The notes under the pieces: model-generated
Database searches by the model: none
What the model saw: the letters and a program-made list of their open reading frames with translations, nothing else
Told to the model about the DNA's origin: nothing
Part shown: positions 16,471 to 25,130 of the stretch, piece by piece
Numbering within the stretch: position 1 is the first letter of the stretch
How the letters are laid out: the number at the start of each line of letters is the position of its first letter
Program-made: the position numbers and the translations under genes
Assembly (NCBI RefSeq): GCF_029319185.1
Contig: NZ_CP119754.1
Location: 2,294,001-2,358,000 of the forward strand
Direction of reading: 5' to 3'
Length of the DNA stretch: 64,000 nt
Origin: Superficieibacter sp. HKU1
Lineage (GTDB): Bacteria > Pseudomonadota > Gammaproteobacteria > Enterobacterales > Enterobacteriaceae

Positions 16471-17250
16471 TTATCCCTCTTTAAACATTTCGCTTTCTTT
16501 GTGCATACCTAATGCCAGCGTTTGCGATGGATCGAAAAGTGAAAAACTCTCCACCTGTTCAAGCAAGATCACCTTGCGAAAATCCAGTGCTGATTGCGGT
16601 TCTGACGTCAGGGTAATCTCATGTCTGGCGTACCAGGCGCTGTAATTATGCTCGACGGTGAACTCAAACGTTTCGCTATTACGATAGCCGCTCAGCATCG
16701 GCACAATCACAATATTACTGGCGTTACTGGCATCAAAAGTCGCGGCATGGACCATGCCTATATAGATCCGATGGGATTTCAGGGTAAGCCAGACCAGTTG
16801 ACCACTCTCCATACACTGATAAAGCAGCCCTTCAAGACTGTTTGCGCTAGCCAGTTCTTTATACAGCGATAGCCGTCCTTTGCTATCCAGTCGGGCGCTC
16901 ATGGCCCAGTTGGAACGGTAGAGACAAAAGAAAATTGCGAAGGCCAGCATGATCACGACCGGAGCCTGAATGCCTAAAAAACTCCAGTTCATAAACACCA
17001 TTTGCAGGCGATGTTCTTCAGGTCCAAACCAGACGGGGAGGGCGTTCATCGTGACAGAGGCGATCAGTAAAATCAGCCACAGGATGCCGGTGGCAATAAT
17101 ACCCTGCAAAACGAAAATACAGCCATAGAGCGCGACCAGAAAATAAACATCCCAGCCAAAGGTGCGTTTGAATTTAAAACGGGTGGAGAGATCCCGGCTG
17201 CTATACCAGTATCCACACACCATCAGTACCATAAATATAGCCGTTCCCAT
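16471..17250 (-). CDS. Inner-membrane protein of unknown function
   Basis: This 259-residue protein has about four predicted membrane helices in its first 130 residues (FMVLMVCGYWY, the long hydrophobic stretch from VYFLVALYGCIFVLQ to ASVTMNALPVW, and FLGIQAPVVIMLAFAIFFCLY). A soluble C-terminal half of about 130 residues follows, with a beta-rich, possibly Sm/SH3-like section (GQLVWLTLKSHRIYIGMVHAA). I do not recognise the family. It starts two bases from the stop of the small upstream gene and is the last of a three-gene operon with a DUF1264 lipoprotein, suggesting an envelope role. Confidence 0.7.
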   Translation of the reverse strand: MGTAIFMVLMVCGYWYSSRDLSTRFKFKRTFGWDVYFLVALYGCIFVLQGIIATGILWLILLIASVTMNALPVWFGPEEHRLQMVFMNWSFLGIQAPVVIMLAFAIFFCLYRSNWAMSARLDSKGRLSLYKELASANSLEGLLYQCMESGQLVWLTLKSHRIYIGMVHAATFDASNASNIVIVPMLSGYRNSETFEFTVEHNYSAWYARHEITLTSEPQSALDFRKVILLEQVESFSLFDPSQTLALGMHKESEMFKEG

Positions 17251-17251
17251 C

Positions 17252-17446
17252 TCAGGCCCTTTTCAGTGCGTTAACGTGGCGATCAAAATCATCCTGTACA
17301 GCGCGGCAATGAACGTTGACCGTAGCATTGCCATCGTCATCCACCAGGATGCGTTCGCCATCTTCAATAGATTCTTCGATATCGTGATGATTAATGACCT
17401 GCAAAAATTTCTCGGGGCTGGTAAAAAGTGAACGGAACCATCGCAT
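17252..17446 (-). CDS. Small acidic hypothetical protein
   Basis: This 64-residue protein (MRWFRSLFTSPEKFLQVINH... HVNALKRA) has a basic/aromatic N-terminus followed by an acidic middle (EESIEDGERILVDDDGNATV). I recognise no family. The start at 17446 is preceded by GGAGG; an upstream in-frame ATG at 17503 would overlap the lipoprotein stop and adds a non-conserved-looking stretch. It is tightly spaced with the membrane protein downstream, so probably co-translated. Confidence 0.55.
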   Translation of the reverse strand: MRWFRSLFTSPEKFLQVINHHDIEESIEDGERILVDDDGNATVNVHCRAVQDDFDRHVNALKRA

Positions 17447-17499
17447 AGTAAAACCTCCTGCACCCAGTATAGGAACTCCGGACAAAACAGGCGGGTTTT

Positions 17500-18282
17500 T
17501 CATGGGTTAGCGGATAAATCTGAGTGCGCCGTGCCTGCGGAGTGTGGCACACCATTTTTTACTTCAACGGGCTTAAGCTGGACGGCGGTGCCTTGTTGCC
17601 AGGCGTCTGCACCTTCCGCAACGGGGTGCGCCCGAAGCATTTTCCGTGATTCACGTATCTGGTTTGTATCAATATCGAAACGACGATCGCGATCGGCCAG
17701 CAGTTGCGGTTTGAGCTGCCCATCGGCGGTAAAGCCCATCATTAATGCAGGTGCCCCCAGCGGCAGCGTTTTATCACGGTCGGTGTGCCAGGTATGCCAG
17801 GTTTTTCCGTAGGTATTCACGATTTTATTCATCAGAGGATTTTCAGCGGCTTCAGGTAAGCCGGGGGCGACCAGACTTCCTGACATCACCTCATACCGAT
17901 GACTATGCCAGTAACGCTTTTCCTCTGCGGGTAACGTCTTGAAAAGTCGCTCACTGATAATGTATTCAACGCCCATTAATTTTGCATCGCGGGTATTGCC
18001 ATCATAAATTACCGCCTGCATCACATCCTCATTGAGGACAGTGACATAGTGATGCGCCTCCATCTGGCCTTTTTGCTCTCCACTGTAAAAATGGAAACCA
18101 TCCAGATAGGCGCTGATCGCCTCAATGGGGGGACGTGACTGGATCACCGTCGCTCCCGTAGCGAGCACCTTCATTTTGGCGGAGGTTTCCTCTCCTGTTG
18201 CCTTGACCGGGGAAGGGGAATTGGATGCACCACAGCCAGTTAATATTACTGAGGTACACATTATCCAGTGGGAGAGTTTCAT
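17500..18282 (-). CDS. DUF1264/OBAP-family lipoprotein
   Basis: This 260-residue protein has a lipoprotein signal: MKLSHWIMCTSVILTGCG, with the lipobox LTGC and the lipid-accepting Cys17. The mature part carries DUF1264 signatures (DGFHFYSGEQKGQMEAHHYV, QAVIYDG, LMGVEYIIS, WHSHRYEV, TWHTWHTDRDKTLPLG), the family of plant oil-body-associated proteins and fungal/bacterial relatives. Its function in bacteria is not established. It is the first gene of a three-gene operon and diverges from the downstream alcohol dehydrogenase across 178 bp. Confidence 0.78.
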   Translation of the reverse strand: MKLSHWIMCTSVILTGCGASNSPSPVKATGEETSAKMKVLATGATVIQSRPPIEAISAYLDGFHFYSGEQKGQMEAHHYVTVLNEDVMQAVIYDGNTRDAKLMGVEYIISERLFKTLPAEEKRYWHSHRYEVMSGSLVAPGLPEAAENPLMNKIVNTYGKTWHTWHTDRDKTLPLGAPALMMGFTADGQLKPQLLADRDRRFDIDTNQIRESRKMLRAHPVAEGADAWQQGTAVQLKPVEVKNGVPHSAGTAHSDLSANP

Positions 18283-18460
18283 TGATTAATCACCTTTTTA
18301 CTAATTGGTTTAATAACCGTAGTGCAGAAAGGCTTAACCATAATAACTTTGCCAGATAATTCTTAGACAAGGCTGACGCTTTCCCTTCCGCTTGAACTTT
18401 GCTCCCTGGCAACTAAATTTAAGACTTCCCGCCATGGCGGATCATTTCTCGGAGAACCAT

Positions 18461-19648
18461 ATGAAAGCACTCACTTATCATGGGCCGCACAAAGTCAGCG
18501 TTGATACGCATCCGGATCCGATAATTGAAGCCAGTGATGACATTATTCTGCGGGTCACCGCAACGGCTATTTGCGGCTCCGATTTGCATCTTTACCGGGG
18601 AAAAATTCCGGGTACCGGTCACGGTGATATTTTCGGCCATGAGTTTATGGGCGAAGTGGTCGAGACGGGGAAAGATGTCACGGCGGTCAGCCGTGGTGAC
18701 CGGGTGGTGATCCCTTTTGTCATTGCCTGCGGCAACTGTTTCTTCTGTCAACTTGAACAATATTCCGCCTGTGAAACCACCAACAGCGGGAAGGGCGCTG
18801 CGTTGAACCGGAAAACCATCACGCCGCCCGCTGCGCTATTTGGCTACAGCAAATTATACGGTGGCGTTCCTGGCGGTCAGGCAGAATATGTCCGCGTTCC
18901 CAAAGCCAATACCGGTCCGTTTAAAGTTCCTCGCGTATTGTCCGATGATAAGGTTCTCTTTTTAACCGATATTTTGCCAACGGCCTGGCAGGCGGTTAAA
19001 AATGCAGAGATTAAAAAAGGGTCCAGCGTAGCGATATTTGGTGCCGGGCCGGTGGGTTTATTGTCAGCCGCCTGCGCGCGTTATTCAGGCGCAGAAAAAA
19101 TATTTATGATCGACCATCATGATTACCGCCTCGATTTTGCCCGCCAGTGCTACGGCGTTATTCCTATCAACTTTGATAAAAATGACGATCCAGCCGCGTG
19201 GATTATTGAAAACACCGATAATCATCGCGGCGTGGATGCGGTTATTGACGCCGTCGGTTTTGAAGCCAAAGGAAGCCTGACGGAAACCGTCCTCAGCAAT
19301 CTCAAGATTGAGGGCAGCAGTGGTAAAGCGTTGCGCCAGTGTATCGCCGCGGTGCGTCGTGGTGGCATCGTCAGCGTACCGGGCGTGTATGCCGGTTTCA
19401 TCCATGGATTCTTGTTCGGTGACGCCTTCGATAAAGGCTTAACCTTTAAAATGGGTCAGACGCATGTGCATGCGTACCTGCCGGAATTGCTGAAACTGAT
19501 TGAAGAAGGGCTGCTGCGTCCGGAAGAGATTATTACTCACCATATGCCGCTGGAAGAGGCGGCAAAAGGTTATGAAATTTTCGAAAAACGCCAGGAAGAT
19601 TGCCGAAAAGTGATCCTGGTTCCGGGAATGACAGCCGTGACTGAATAA
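18461..19648 (+). CDS. Zinc-dependent alcohol dehydrogenase, formaldehyde-dehydrogenase-like
   Basis: This 395-residue NAD-dependent medium-chain dehydrogenase has catalytic zinc ligands in CGSDLH and GHEFMGE, a structural zinc cluster CGNCFFCQLEQYSAC, and a Rossmann motif FGAGPVGLLSA. The long form (about 395 aa, with HNRG/HHRGVDAVIDAVG in the cofactor domain) resembles glutathione-independent formaldehyde dehydrogenases of the FdhA/threonine-dehydrogenase-like branch. Substrate is not certain. I chose the ATG at 18461, preceded by GGAGAACC, over an upstream start with no family similarity. It ends at a bidirectional hairpin before the ter locus. Confidence 0.82.
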   Translation: MKALTYHGPHKVSVDTHPDPIIEASDDIILRVTATAICGSDLHLYRGKIPGTGHGDIFGHEFMGEVVETGKDVTAVSRGDRVVIPFVIACGNCFFCQLEQYSACETTNSGKGAALNRKTITPPAALFGYSKLYGGVPGGQAEYVRVPKANTGPFKVPRVLSDDKVLFLTDILPTAWQAVKNAEIKKGSSVAIFGAGPVGLLSAACARYSGAEKIFMIDHHDYRLDFARQCYGVIPINFDKNDDPAAWIIENTDNHRGVDAVIDAVGFEAKGSLTETVLSNLKIEGSSGKALRQCIAAVRRGGIVSVPGVYAGFIHGFLFGDAFDKGLTFKMGQTHVHAYLPELLKLIEEGLLRPEEIITHHMPLEEAAKGYEIFEKRQEDCRKVILVPGMTAVTE

Positions 19649-19655
19649 GCGACTC

Positions 19656-19680
19656 GCCGGGTGAAACACTCACCCGGCTT
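19656..19680. terminator. Bidirectional terminator between alcohol dehydrogenase and ter kinase gene
   Basis: GCCGGGTGA and TCACCCGGC form a perfect 9-bp stem around AACAC between the two convergent stop codons. It marks the left edge of the ter locus. Confidence 0.65.
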
Positions 19681-19687
19681 AGCGCGA

Positions 19688-21187
19688 TTAATTTGAGATC
19701 AGCTGCACCACCACCAGCCGGCCACCTTCTTCTGTTGAAAGCACGAACTGAGTTCCGTCGTCCAGCGCCAGTTTTTCCCCGATCGCAATGGCCGTTTTGT
19801 CAGGCAACGACATCAGGCCCGGAATGCCTTCATTCACCAGCCACCAGCGATCGTTGTGGAACACAAAATAGCCGACCCGTTTCTTCTGAGCTTCAGTGGT
19901 GCGCTCATTGGGGGCCACTAAGCGGTTCACATGCCAGGCGAACAATGACTGCCCACTCCAGACCATCAGACGATGATCGTCAGGCCGGAAATTGCCCGCT
20001 TTGCGTGACGAGTACAGATTGAGGATCGGCAGTTTCCCTTTATAAGGCGTGCCACAATATGGGCAAACCGGTTTGGTTTTACCTGAAAAAACGTACCATT
20101 TCTGCTCGCAGCCAGGATTCTGGCACGGCTGGATAAGATCGACCGTTTTCACCAGTGCCGATTCCCATTCGTCCGCAGTAGGGCGACGCTGTGGATCGTG
20201 CAACCCCTCGATAAACGCCCGGTTAAACAGCGGCGTAAGATAAGGTCCCATGATGGTGTAAGGGATCTTCTGCGGATCGGCCCACGGCAGCGACGAGGGT
20301 GAGAGCTGGTTGAGCTTCACCGCATTACTGCGATCGACCGGGTGCTCGATAAATAACGCGTTTTCGCCCATCGACAGGGATTCGTCGCGCATTTCATCGT
20401 CCAGATCGTGAATTTTTCCGCCCCGAAGCGGATGGCGATAAAACAGATACATATAAATCAGCACGGACAGCGCGTGCCTGTCCGTCAGAATGCTCGGCAA
20501 AACCCGGCGCGGATCGTCTTTTTCCAGATGGCTGGTTTTAACCACTTCCGGCGCAATAAAATCCGGCGTGCCCACCACATCCGGTGGAAATTTTCCCGGC
20601 ACCACAAGACCATCGACATCAATAATGCAGGCGTGACCTTGCTCCGGGTCGATCAGGACGTTTTTGTAACTCAGATCGCTATGACACAGCCCCGCCGCAT
20701 GCATACGCCTTACCGCGCGGCTCAACAACAAGCAGACCTTGAGATAGGTCAGCGTGTTGCCTTTTTCTCGTGGATCGAGAAATTTGTTCTGATTGTTGGC
20801 GCTGGCAAACCATTTGCCCTCTTTTTCGCGCCCGCGAATGCCGAGAAAATCGTTATTTTTGGAGCCATATTTGAAAAAGAAGTGGCTTTGGTAGGTGGGT
20901 ACCACAATACCAATCTTTCCATCATGCTCCACTACGCTGGTTGGCCAGCAGAAAAGATCCTTCCAGTAGTCGCCGCCTGCCTGCTCAAAAATATTGGGCC
21001 GATAGCGGCTCGTGATCATGTCAATTCGCTCGCGGGCCTGCTCATTCTGCGGTTTTTTATAAAACGCCACTACATAGCTTTTATCCGGCGAAAAATAGAC
21101 ATCCTTCATTGAGCCAGAGCCAATGATGTCATCCACATAGTGAACGGTTTTGCCGTCCCGGGTGGTACACGTTACGATATTTGCCAT
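19688..21187 (-). CDS. Ter-associated protein kinase with C-terminal zinc ribbon
   Basis: This 499-residue protein kinase-like enzyme has a glycine-rich loop at 23-31 (GSGSMKDVY), a candidate ATP lysine at K44/K45, and a catalytic loop H169-S-D171-L-S-Y-K-N176. The metal-binding DFG is replaced by D190-V-D-G, as in other bacterial TerY-associated kinases. A zinc ribbon near residues 385-415 (CQNPGCEQKWY ... CPYCGTPYKG) and a C-terminal beta domain follow. It closes a co-oriented row with a PP2C phosphatase and a TerY-type vWA protein, the phosphorylation triad known from ter-linked systems. I chose the ATG MANIVTC; an alternative start at 21208 overlaps the PP2C stop. Confidence 0.83.
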   Translation of the reverse strand: MANIVTCTTRDGKTVHYVDDIIGSGSMKDVYFSPDKSYVVAFYKKPQNEQARERIDMITSRYRPNIFEQAGGDYWKDLFCWPTSVVEHDGKIGIVVPTYQSHFFFKYGSKNNDFLGIRGREKEGKWFASANNQNKFLDPREKGNTLTYLKVCLLLSRAVRRMHAAGLCHSDLSYKNVLIDPEQGHACIIDVDGLVVPGKFPPDVVGTPDFIAPEVVKTSHLEKDDPRRVLPSILTDRHALSVLIYMYLFYRHPLRGGKIHDLDDEMRDESLSMGENALFIEHPVDRSNAVKLNQLSPSSLPWADPQKIPYTIMGPYLTPLFNRAFIEGLHDPQRRPTADEWESALVKTVDLIQPCQNPGCEQKWYVFSGKTKPVCPYCGTPYKGKLPILNLYSSRKAGNFRPDDHRLMVWSGQSLFAWHVNRLVAPNERTTEAQKKRVGYFVFHNDRWWLVNEGIPGLMSLPDKTAIAIGEKLALDDGTQFVLSTEEGGRLVVVQLISN

Positions 21188-21201
21188 ATTATTCCCGCCC
21201 G

Positions 21202-22770
21202 TCACCATGAGACCACGATAGTGCGATCGTCGTGATTGCCTGGCGAAAAGAAGTTCAGCCATTCCACCAGTTTTTCCGCCGCGTTTTCCCCGTCATCAAG
21301 GTGCGGCGTCAGCTCAGCGATCAGCGCATCCCATTTCTGTGGATTTTGCAGCCCGTTATCCGTTTCAAAGCAGGGATCGGACACGCCATCCGTCATCAGC
21401 ACCAGGTGAGAAATCTCTTTCCAGCGGCCGATAATGATGCGCTTGCTGAATTCCGCATCCTGGATGGTTTCAGCATCCAGAAAACGTGTCTGACCCGCAT
21501 ATTCACCGCTGTCCGGCATGCCCAGCACGCGAACTTTTCCCGTCGGGCCATAGGCAGCAATAGCACCGTCGCCCAGCCAGAACGCAGCCGCAAAAATCTC
21601 ATCGCCTTCGCGAAAAGAGACCAGCGCTAACAACGTCGTTGAGTAGGATTTACTTTTCTCACCGGCGATTTTGGCTTCATGGTTGATATTGTTGACCGCC
21701 AGCGCGGAGGCCAGACTGAACTGGCGGTAGAAATAGTCCCAAATCTGCCGCTGATCGTCGGTGTTCCACTGGATAATTTGTTTTTTGAGCGCCAGACCCT
21801 TATCGCCTTTGAGCTGATCAAACAGGTAGTTACCTGCTGTGTCGGTGGCAATCCGGGAGCCCTGACGCGAATTGCTGGCGCTGCCTGCGCCATCGGCGAC
21901 CAGCATCACGCTCCAGCCGCTCTCCTCGCTGGCGTTAATGTAAAAGTCATCATCGCGGAACGAGCCAACGTGGGCGTGGGAGCGGCCACGGCGGCTGGCC
22001 GCGGCAATGGTCACGCCAGGGTGTTTAATCAGCTGATGATCGACATTGGTTTTGTAATACCGGTCTTCTTCAGGAGGATCGATATCTTTCCACAACGTGC
22101 GCGGATCGGGATTAACGATAAACGTGACTCTGGATACGCCTTCAGGATATGACGGGCAGGACCATTTCACCGTCATCTCAATGTCACCGCTGGTCGTTGG
22201 CGTGCCTGACAGCGTGCCTTCAGCGCGATCAAACGTCAGGCCAATAGACTCGTCGAAAATAATCTCGTCGATCCCGGCGCGCTCGCCATTATCGAGGGTA
22301 ATCTCAACTGCGCAGTGGAAAGGCGCGCCGGCCCGCGCGTTAGCAATAACGATCCGCGCATTGGGGGCTCCGGGCGAGGGGGAACACGCTTCGGCCGGAT
22401 GCGCGGGTACCTGGCCGGGTTTTAATCGTTCAGCCGGTTTACTCACGGGTTCGGCTTCCCGGGGCGCTGTTTCATTGAGTTCGTCATAAGGCATTTTTTG
22501 CCACGGCGCAGGGTCGGCAGGTTCTTCAGCCGGGGCATTCTCGCCCGCTACTGTCGGCAAATTATCCTCAGAAGCGTCGCTCACTTTTTCAGCTTCAGCT
22601 TCAGGCTCTGACGCCGTGCGCGCACTGACTTTCCCGATGATCGCGCTGATTTCGGCGGCAAGCACATCGTCATGACTGAGGGATCGTTGTTCCTCCGGCG
22701 TCAGGGTCAGATCCTTCTCGGCAATAATCAGAGCCAGGATCTTTTTTTTCAGGGGCATATTGTCGTCCAT
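21202..22770 (-). CDS. Ter-associated PP2C-type protein phosphatase
   Basis: This 522-residue protein has three parts. Residues 1-130 are low-complexity and rich in Glu/Ala/Pro. A middle domain near 135-220 has an Ig-like feel (LTFDRAEGTLSGTPTTSGDIEMTV). A C-terminal PP2C phosphatase covers roughly 245-522. Metal-binding motifs are visible: GSFRDDDF, MLVADGAGS, FWLGDGAI, LMTDGVSDP and NHDDRTIVV. It would reverse the action of the adjacent kinase, probably on TerY/TerX-type proteins. Its start overlaps the terY3 stop. Confidence 0.82.
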   Translation of the reverse strand: MDDNMPLKKKILALIIAEKDLTLTPEEQRSLSHDDVLAAEISAIIGKVSARTASEPEAEAEKVSDASEDNLPTVAGENAPAEEPADPAPWQKMPYDELNETAPREAEPVSKPAERLKPGQVPAHPAEACSPSPGAPNARIVIANARAGAPFHCAVEITLDNGERAGIDEIIFDESIGLTFDRAEGTLSGTPTTSGDIEMTVKWSCPSYPEGVSRVTFIVNPDPRTLWKDIDPPEEDRYYKTNVDHQLIKHPGVTIAAASRRGRSHAHVGSFRDDDFYINASEESGWSVMLVADGAGSASNSRQGSRIATDTAGNYLFDQLKGDKGLALKKQIIQWNTDDQRQIWDYFYRQFSLASALAVNNINHEAKIAGEKSKSYSTTLLALVSFREGDEIFAAAFWLGDGAIAAYGPTGKVRVLGMPDSGEYAGQTRFLDAETIQDAEFSKRIIIGRWKEISHLVLMTDGVSDPCFETDNGLQNPQKWDALIAELTPHLDDGENAAEKLVEWLNFFSPGNHDDRTIVVSW

Positions 22771-23807
22771 TATCCTTTACCTCTGCTGACATCAAAGTCA
22801 TTGTCATCGCTATTTCTGAACGTTAACGCGGTTTCGCACCACGGGCAGATAATATCGTCGGGGCCGTTAATGCACAGCAATCGTCCGCAGCGACACAGGG
22901 CAAATGCGCTGGCATTGCCGCAGTGTGGACAACCCGGTACGCCGTGTAATTCACTGGTATTCACCTGCATGGATGAGGCTGAGGGATCGCTCCACTCGAA
23001 ATAATCTTCATCAATGGGGTAACAGCCTGCGAGAGTAAAGCCGTTAATATTCAGATTGAAATCCAGCCCGGAAAGATTCACCGGCGGACGTTCATATTTG
23101 ATGAGGTAGGGGCGGCGCGATTTGCTGCATCGCCCGGCGAGGGTAACACAGGTTTCATCGCAGGCCCGCGCTACATCATCCTTCGCCAGCTTCACCAGAT
23201 AATCGGTATGGACCGCTGGCGGTGGCGCTTCCTCGCCTACGCTGCGGCTGTGGGCGGTGACGGACGCCGTGATCCATTTTATAAAGCGGGTGAAATCACC
23301 CTCATGCGCTTCGTTGAAATGGAACACATTTTCTGACAGCTGGCGTAGCGTATTAAGATCGGCGGAAGGGCCGAGCCCAATCCCAATCAGATTCACTTTG
23401 CGGGCGTAATGTTCTTTCCAGCGTTTGATATCGGCGGTGGCATCGTCAGTCGGATGCCCGTCGGTTAACAGGTATACCACCGGTTTCCAGTCACCTTTGC
23501 GTTCGACGGTCGTTTTGCGAACCTGAGTATCGATTTGCGTCATCAGCTCACGCAGTGCGGCACCGAGATTCGTACCGCTGCCCACCGGCAGGCGCGGGGG
23601 ATAAAACGACAGAACCTCATGCAGCGGAACTATGGTTCTGGCGATACCGGCAAAGGCAATCACCGAAATCCACGCCGTTTCGAGAGCATGCGGATCTTTT
23701 CTCAGGTCGCTGACGATCATTTGCAGACCATCATTCATCTTTTTCAGATTGTCGCCAATCATGGATTCTGAGCAGTCCAGAACAAAAAATACCGGAAGTC
23801 GTCTCAC
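22770..23807 (-). CDS. terY3: TerY-type vWA protein with C-terminal zinc ribbon (TerY3)
   Basis: This 345-residue protein has an N-terminal von Willebrand A domain (MRRLPVFFVLDCSESM). Its MIDAS is D11-x-S13-x-S15, with a threonine loop (GSGTNLGAALREL) and LLTDGHPTD. A proline stretch EEAPPPAVH leads to a second half ending in a cysteine-rich module (CPHCGNASAFALCRCGRLL ... CPWCETA) that should bind zinc. This TerY plus zinc-ribbon form pairs with PP2C and kinase in predicted ter signalling triads. It lies directly upstream of the PP2C gene. Confidence 0.82.
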   Translation of the reverse strand: MRRLPVFFVLDCSESMIGDNLKKMNDGLQMIVSDLRKDPHALETAWISVIAFAGIARTIVPLHEVLSFYPPRLPVGSGTNLGAALRELMTQIDTQVRKTTVERKGDWKPVVYLLTDGHPTDDATADIKRWKEHYARKVNLIGIGLGPSADLNTLRQLSENVFHFNEAHEGDFTRFIKWITASVTAHSRSVGEEAPPPAVHTDYLVKLAKDDVARACDETCVTLAGRCSKSRRPYLIKYERPPVNLSGLDFNLNINGFTLAGCYPIDEDYFEWSDPSASSMQVNTSELHGVPGCPHCGNASAFALCRCGRLLCINGPDDIICPWCETALTFRNSDDNDFDVSRGKG

Positions 23808-23827
23808 GGAGTCACCTCATCAGGCCG

Positions 23828-24466
23828 TTACAGCACCAGTTGAATTTCTGGCGGCGGAGGAGGGAGCGTATCCGCGCTGGCATTAACTCCCGCACTGGTG
23901 CTGCCCGAGGCGACACTCGCCGACACCCACTTGAAGAATCCGGCGAAGGCGGTTGAATCGAGCGTCTCTAACGCCACAACGGTGTCCGTCAGTTGCTTCA
24001 GGTGTTCGTGGCGCGCTTTGGGGCCTACCGCACAGGCGATGATAGAGCCGAAGGCGCGCTTTTTAACCTCTTTGATCGCTTCCCCGTAAGCCCAGGCATC
24101 AGACGGGGTACCGTCGGTCATCAGGAATACCAGCGGCCGCCAGTCGCCTTTCCGATCGCCATCCGAACGCCGCACGTCGCGATCGACACAGGCCACGAGG
24201 CATTCCAGCGCCGCGCCGGTGAAGGTGCCTCCAGCGCTGGGCACCACGATATCGGTGAACTGAAAGTTTTCCAGCGCGGAGAGTTTTGTGTGCTCACGCG
24301 CTTCGTTATCAAAGGTGATAATCGAAATATGCACGCTTTCAAGCGCGTAGGGATCCTGGCGCAGCGCGCTGAGCATTGCCTGTACGCCAACGTTAACCGC
24401 GTGAATAGATTCGCCGCGCATCGATCCGGAGGTATCAATGAGCAGATAAACAGGGAGTCTTCTCAT
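23828..24466 (-). CDS. terY2: TerY-type vWA protein (TerY2)
   Basis: This 212-residue vWA protein opens MRRLPVYLLIDTSGSMRGES, with a complete MIDAS: D11-x-S13-x-S15, the T loop in SAGGTFTGAALE, and FLMTDGTPSD. The C-terminus TLPPPPPEIQLVL is shared in form with TerY1. It is predicted to be a cytosolic metal-dependent protein-interaction module. It starts two bases from the terX stop and is about 45% identical by eye to TerY1, a tandem paralogue. Confidence 0.85.
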   Translation of the reverse strand: MRRLPVYLLIDTSGSMRGESIHAVNVGVQAMLSALRQDPYALESVHISIITFDNEAREHTKLSALENFQFTDIVVPSAGGTFTGAALECLVACVDRDVRRSDGDRKGDWRPLVFLMTDGTPSDAWAYGEAIKEVKKRAFGSIIACAVGPKARHEHLKQLTDTVVALETLDSTAFAGFFKWVSASVASGSTSAGVNASADTLPPPPPEIQLVL

Positions 24467-24467
24467 A

Positions 24468-25109
24468 TCAGATATAGCTCTTTAAATGCGTAACGAAGGT
24501 GTCGGATTCAGACGGCTCACCGACGGCGTTGAGTTTCCAGCCGCTCGGCTCCCTGACCAGCTCGGCGAACAGCATGGAACACTGATTATTGAATGCAGCC
24601 CCGCCTGAGAGATCAAAGCGTGCCATTTCAATATTGCGTGCATCAACCGCGCGAATAAAGGCGTTCTTCACTTTGCCAAAATGCTGTTTAAGGCGTTCGC
24701 CGTTGTAAATTTGCACGATGAAAACGATTTTTTCATAGCGTGGTTCGAGGGTATTGAGCTTCACAATAATTTGCTCATCGTCGCCGTCGCCCGCCCCGGT
24801 ACGGTTATCGCCGGTCAGCCAGATGTTGCCTGTCTTATGTCGCAGGCTGTTAAAAAAGATGATGTCGCCATTGACCAGCGTCGGCTTGCCGTTCTCCTGG
24901 TCGCCCAAATCAGTCACTTTTCCCTGGGCGTCGCACAAAAAAGCAATAACGTCGAGATCGTACTCTTCTTCTTTTTTGCCAAACACGCTCCCTAAAAATC
25001 CTTTCTTCTCTTCGTTAATGTCCCATCCCAGACCAATGGTAACGGAAGAGAGATCGTATTCATTTTTTCGCAGGCTGACGCCTTGCCCCTTGCGTAAACT
25101 GACTGACAT
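24468..25109 (-). CDS. terX: TerD-family protein TerX
   Basis: This 213-residue TerD-domain protein carries the N-terminal VSLRKGQGVSLRK repeat, GLGWD at about residue 28, YDLDVIAF, and the acidic calcium/metal-binding loop GDNRTGAGDGDDEQI. TerD-family proteins are linked to tellurite resistance, phage inhibition and colicin resistance; the mechanism is not established. The insert NEEKKGFLGSVFGKKEEE between core strands is similar to that of TerZ. It lies between two TerY genes in the minus-strand ter arm. Confidence 0.88.
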   Translation of the reverse strand: MSVSLRKGQGVSLRKNEYDLSSVTIGLGWDINEEKKGFLGSVFGKKEEEYDLDVIAFLCDAQGKVTDLGDQENGKPTLVNGDIIFFNSLRHKTGNIWLTGDNRTGAGDGDDEQIIVKLNTLEPRYEKIVFIVQIYNGERLKQHFGKVKNAFIRAVDARNIEMARFDLSGGAAFNNQCSMLFAELVREPSGWKLNAVGEPSESDTFVTHLKSYI

Positions 25110-25130
25110 AACATCTCCTTATTTATGTGG

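Noticed and set aside
20408..21112. Plus-strand frame of 234 codons inside the ter kinase gene
   Set aside because: Antisense to a conserved kinase with intact motifs; no ribosome-binding site and no recognisable domain.
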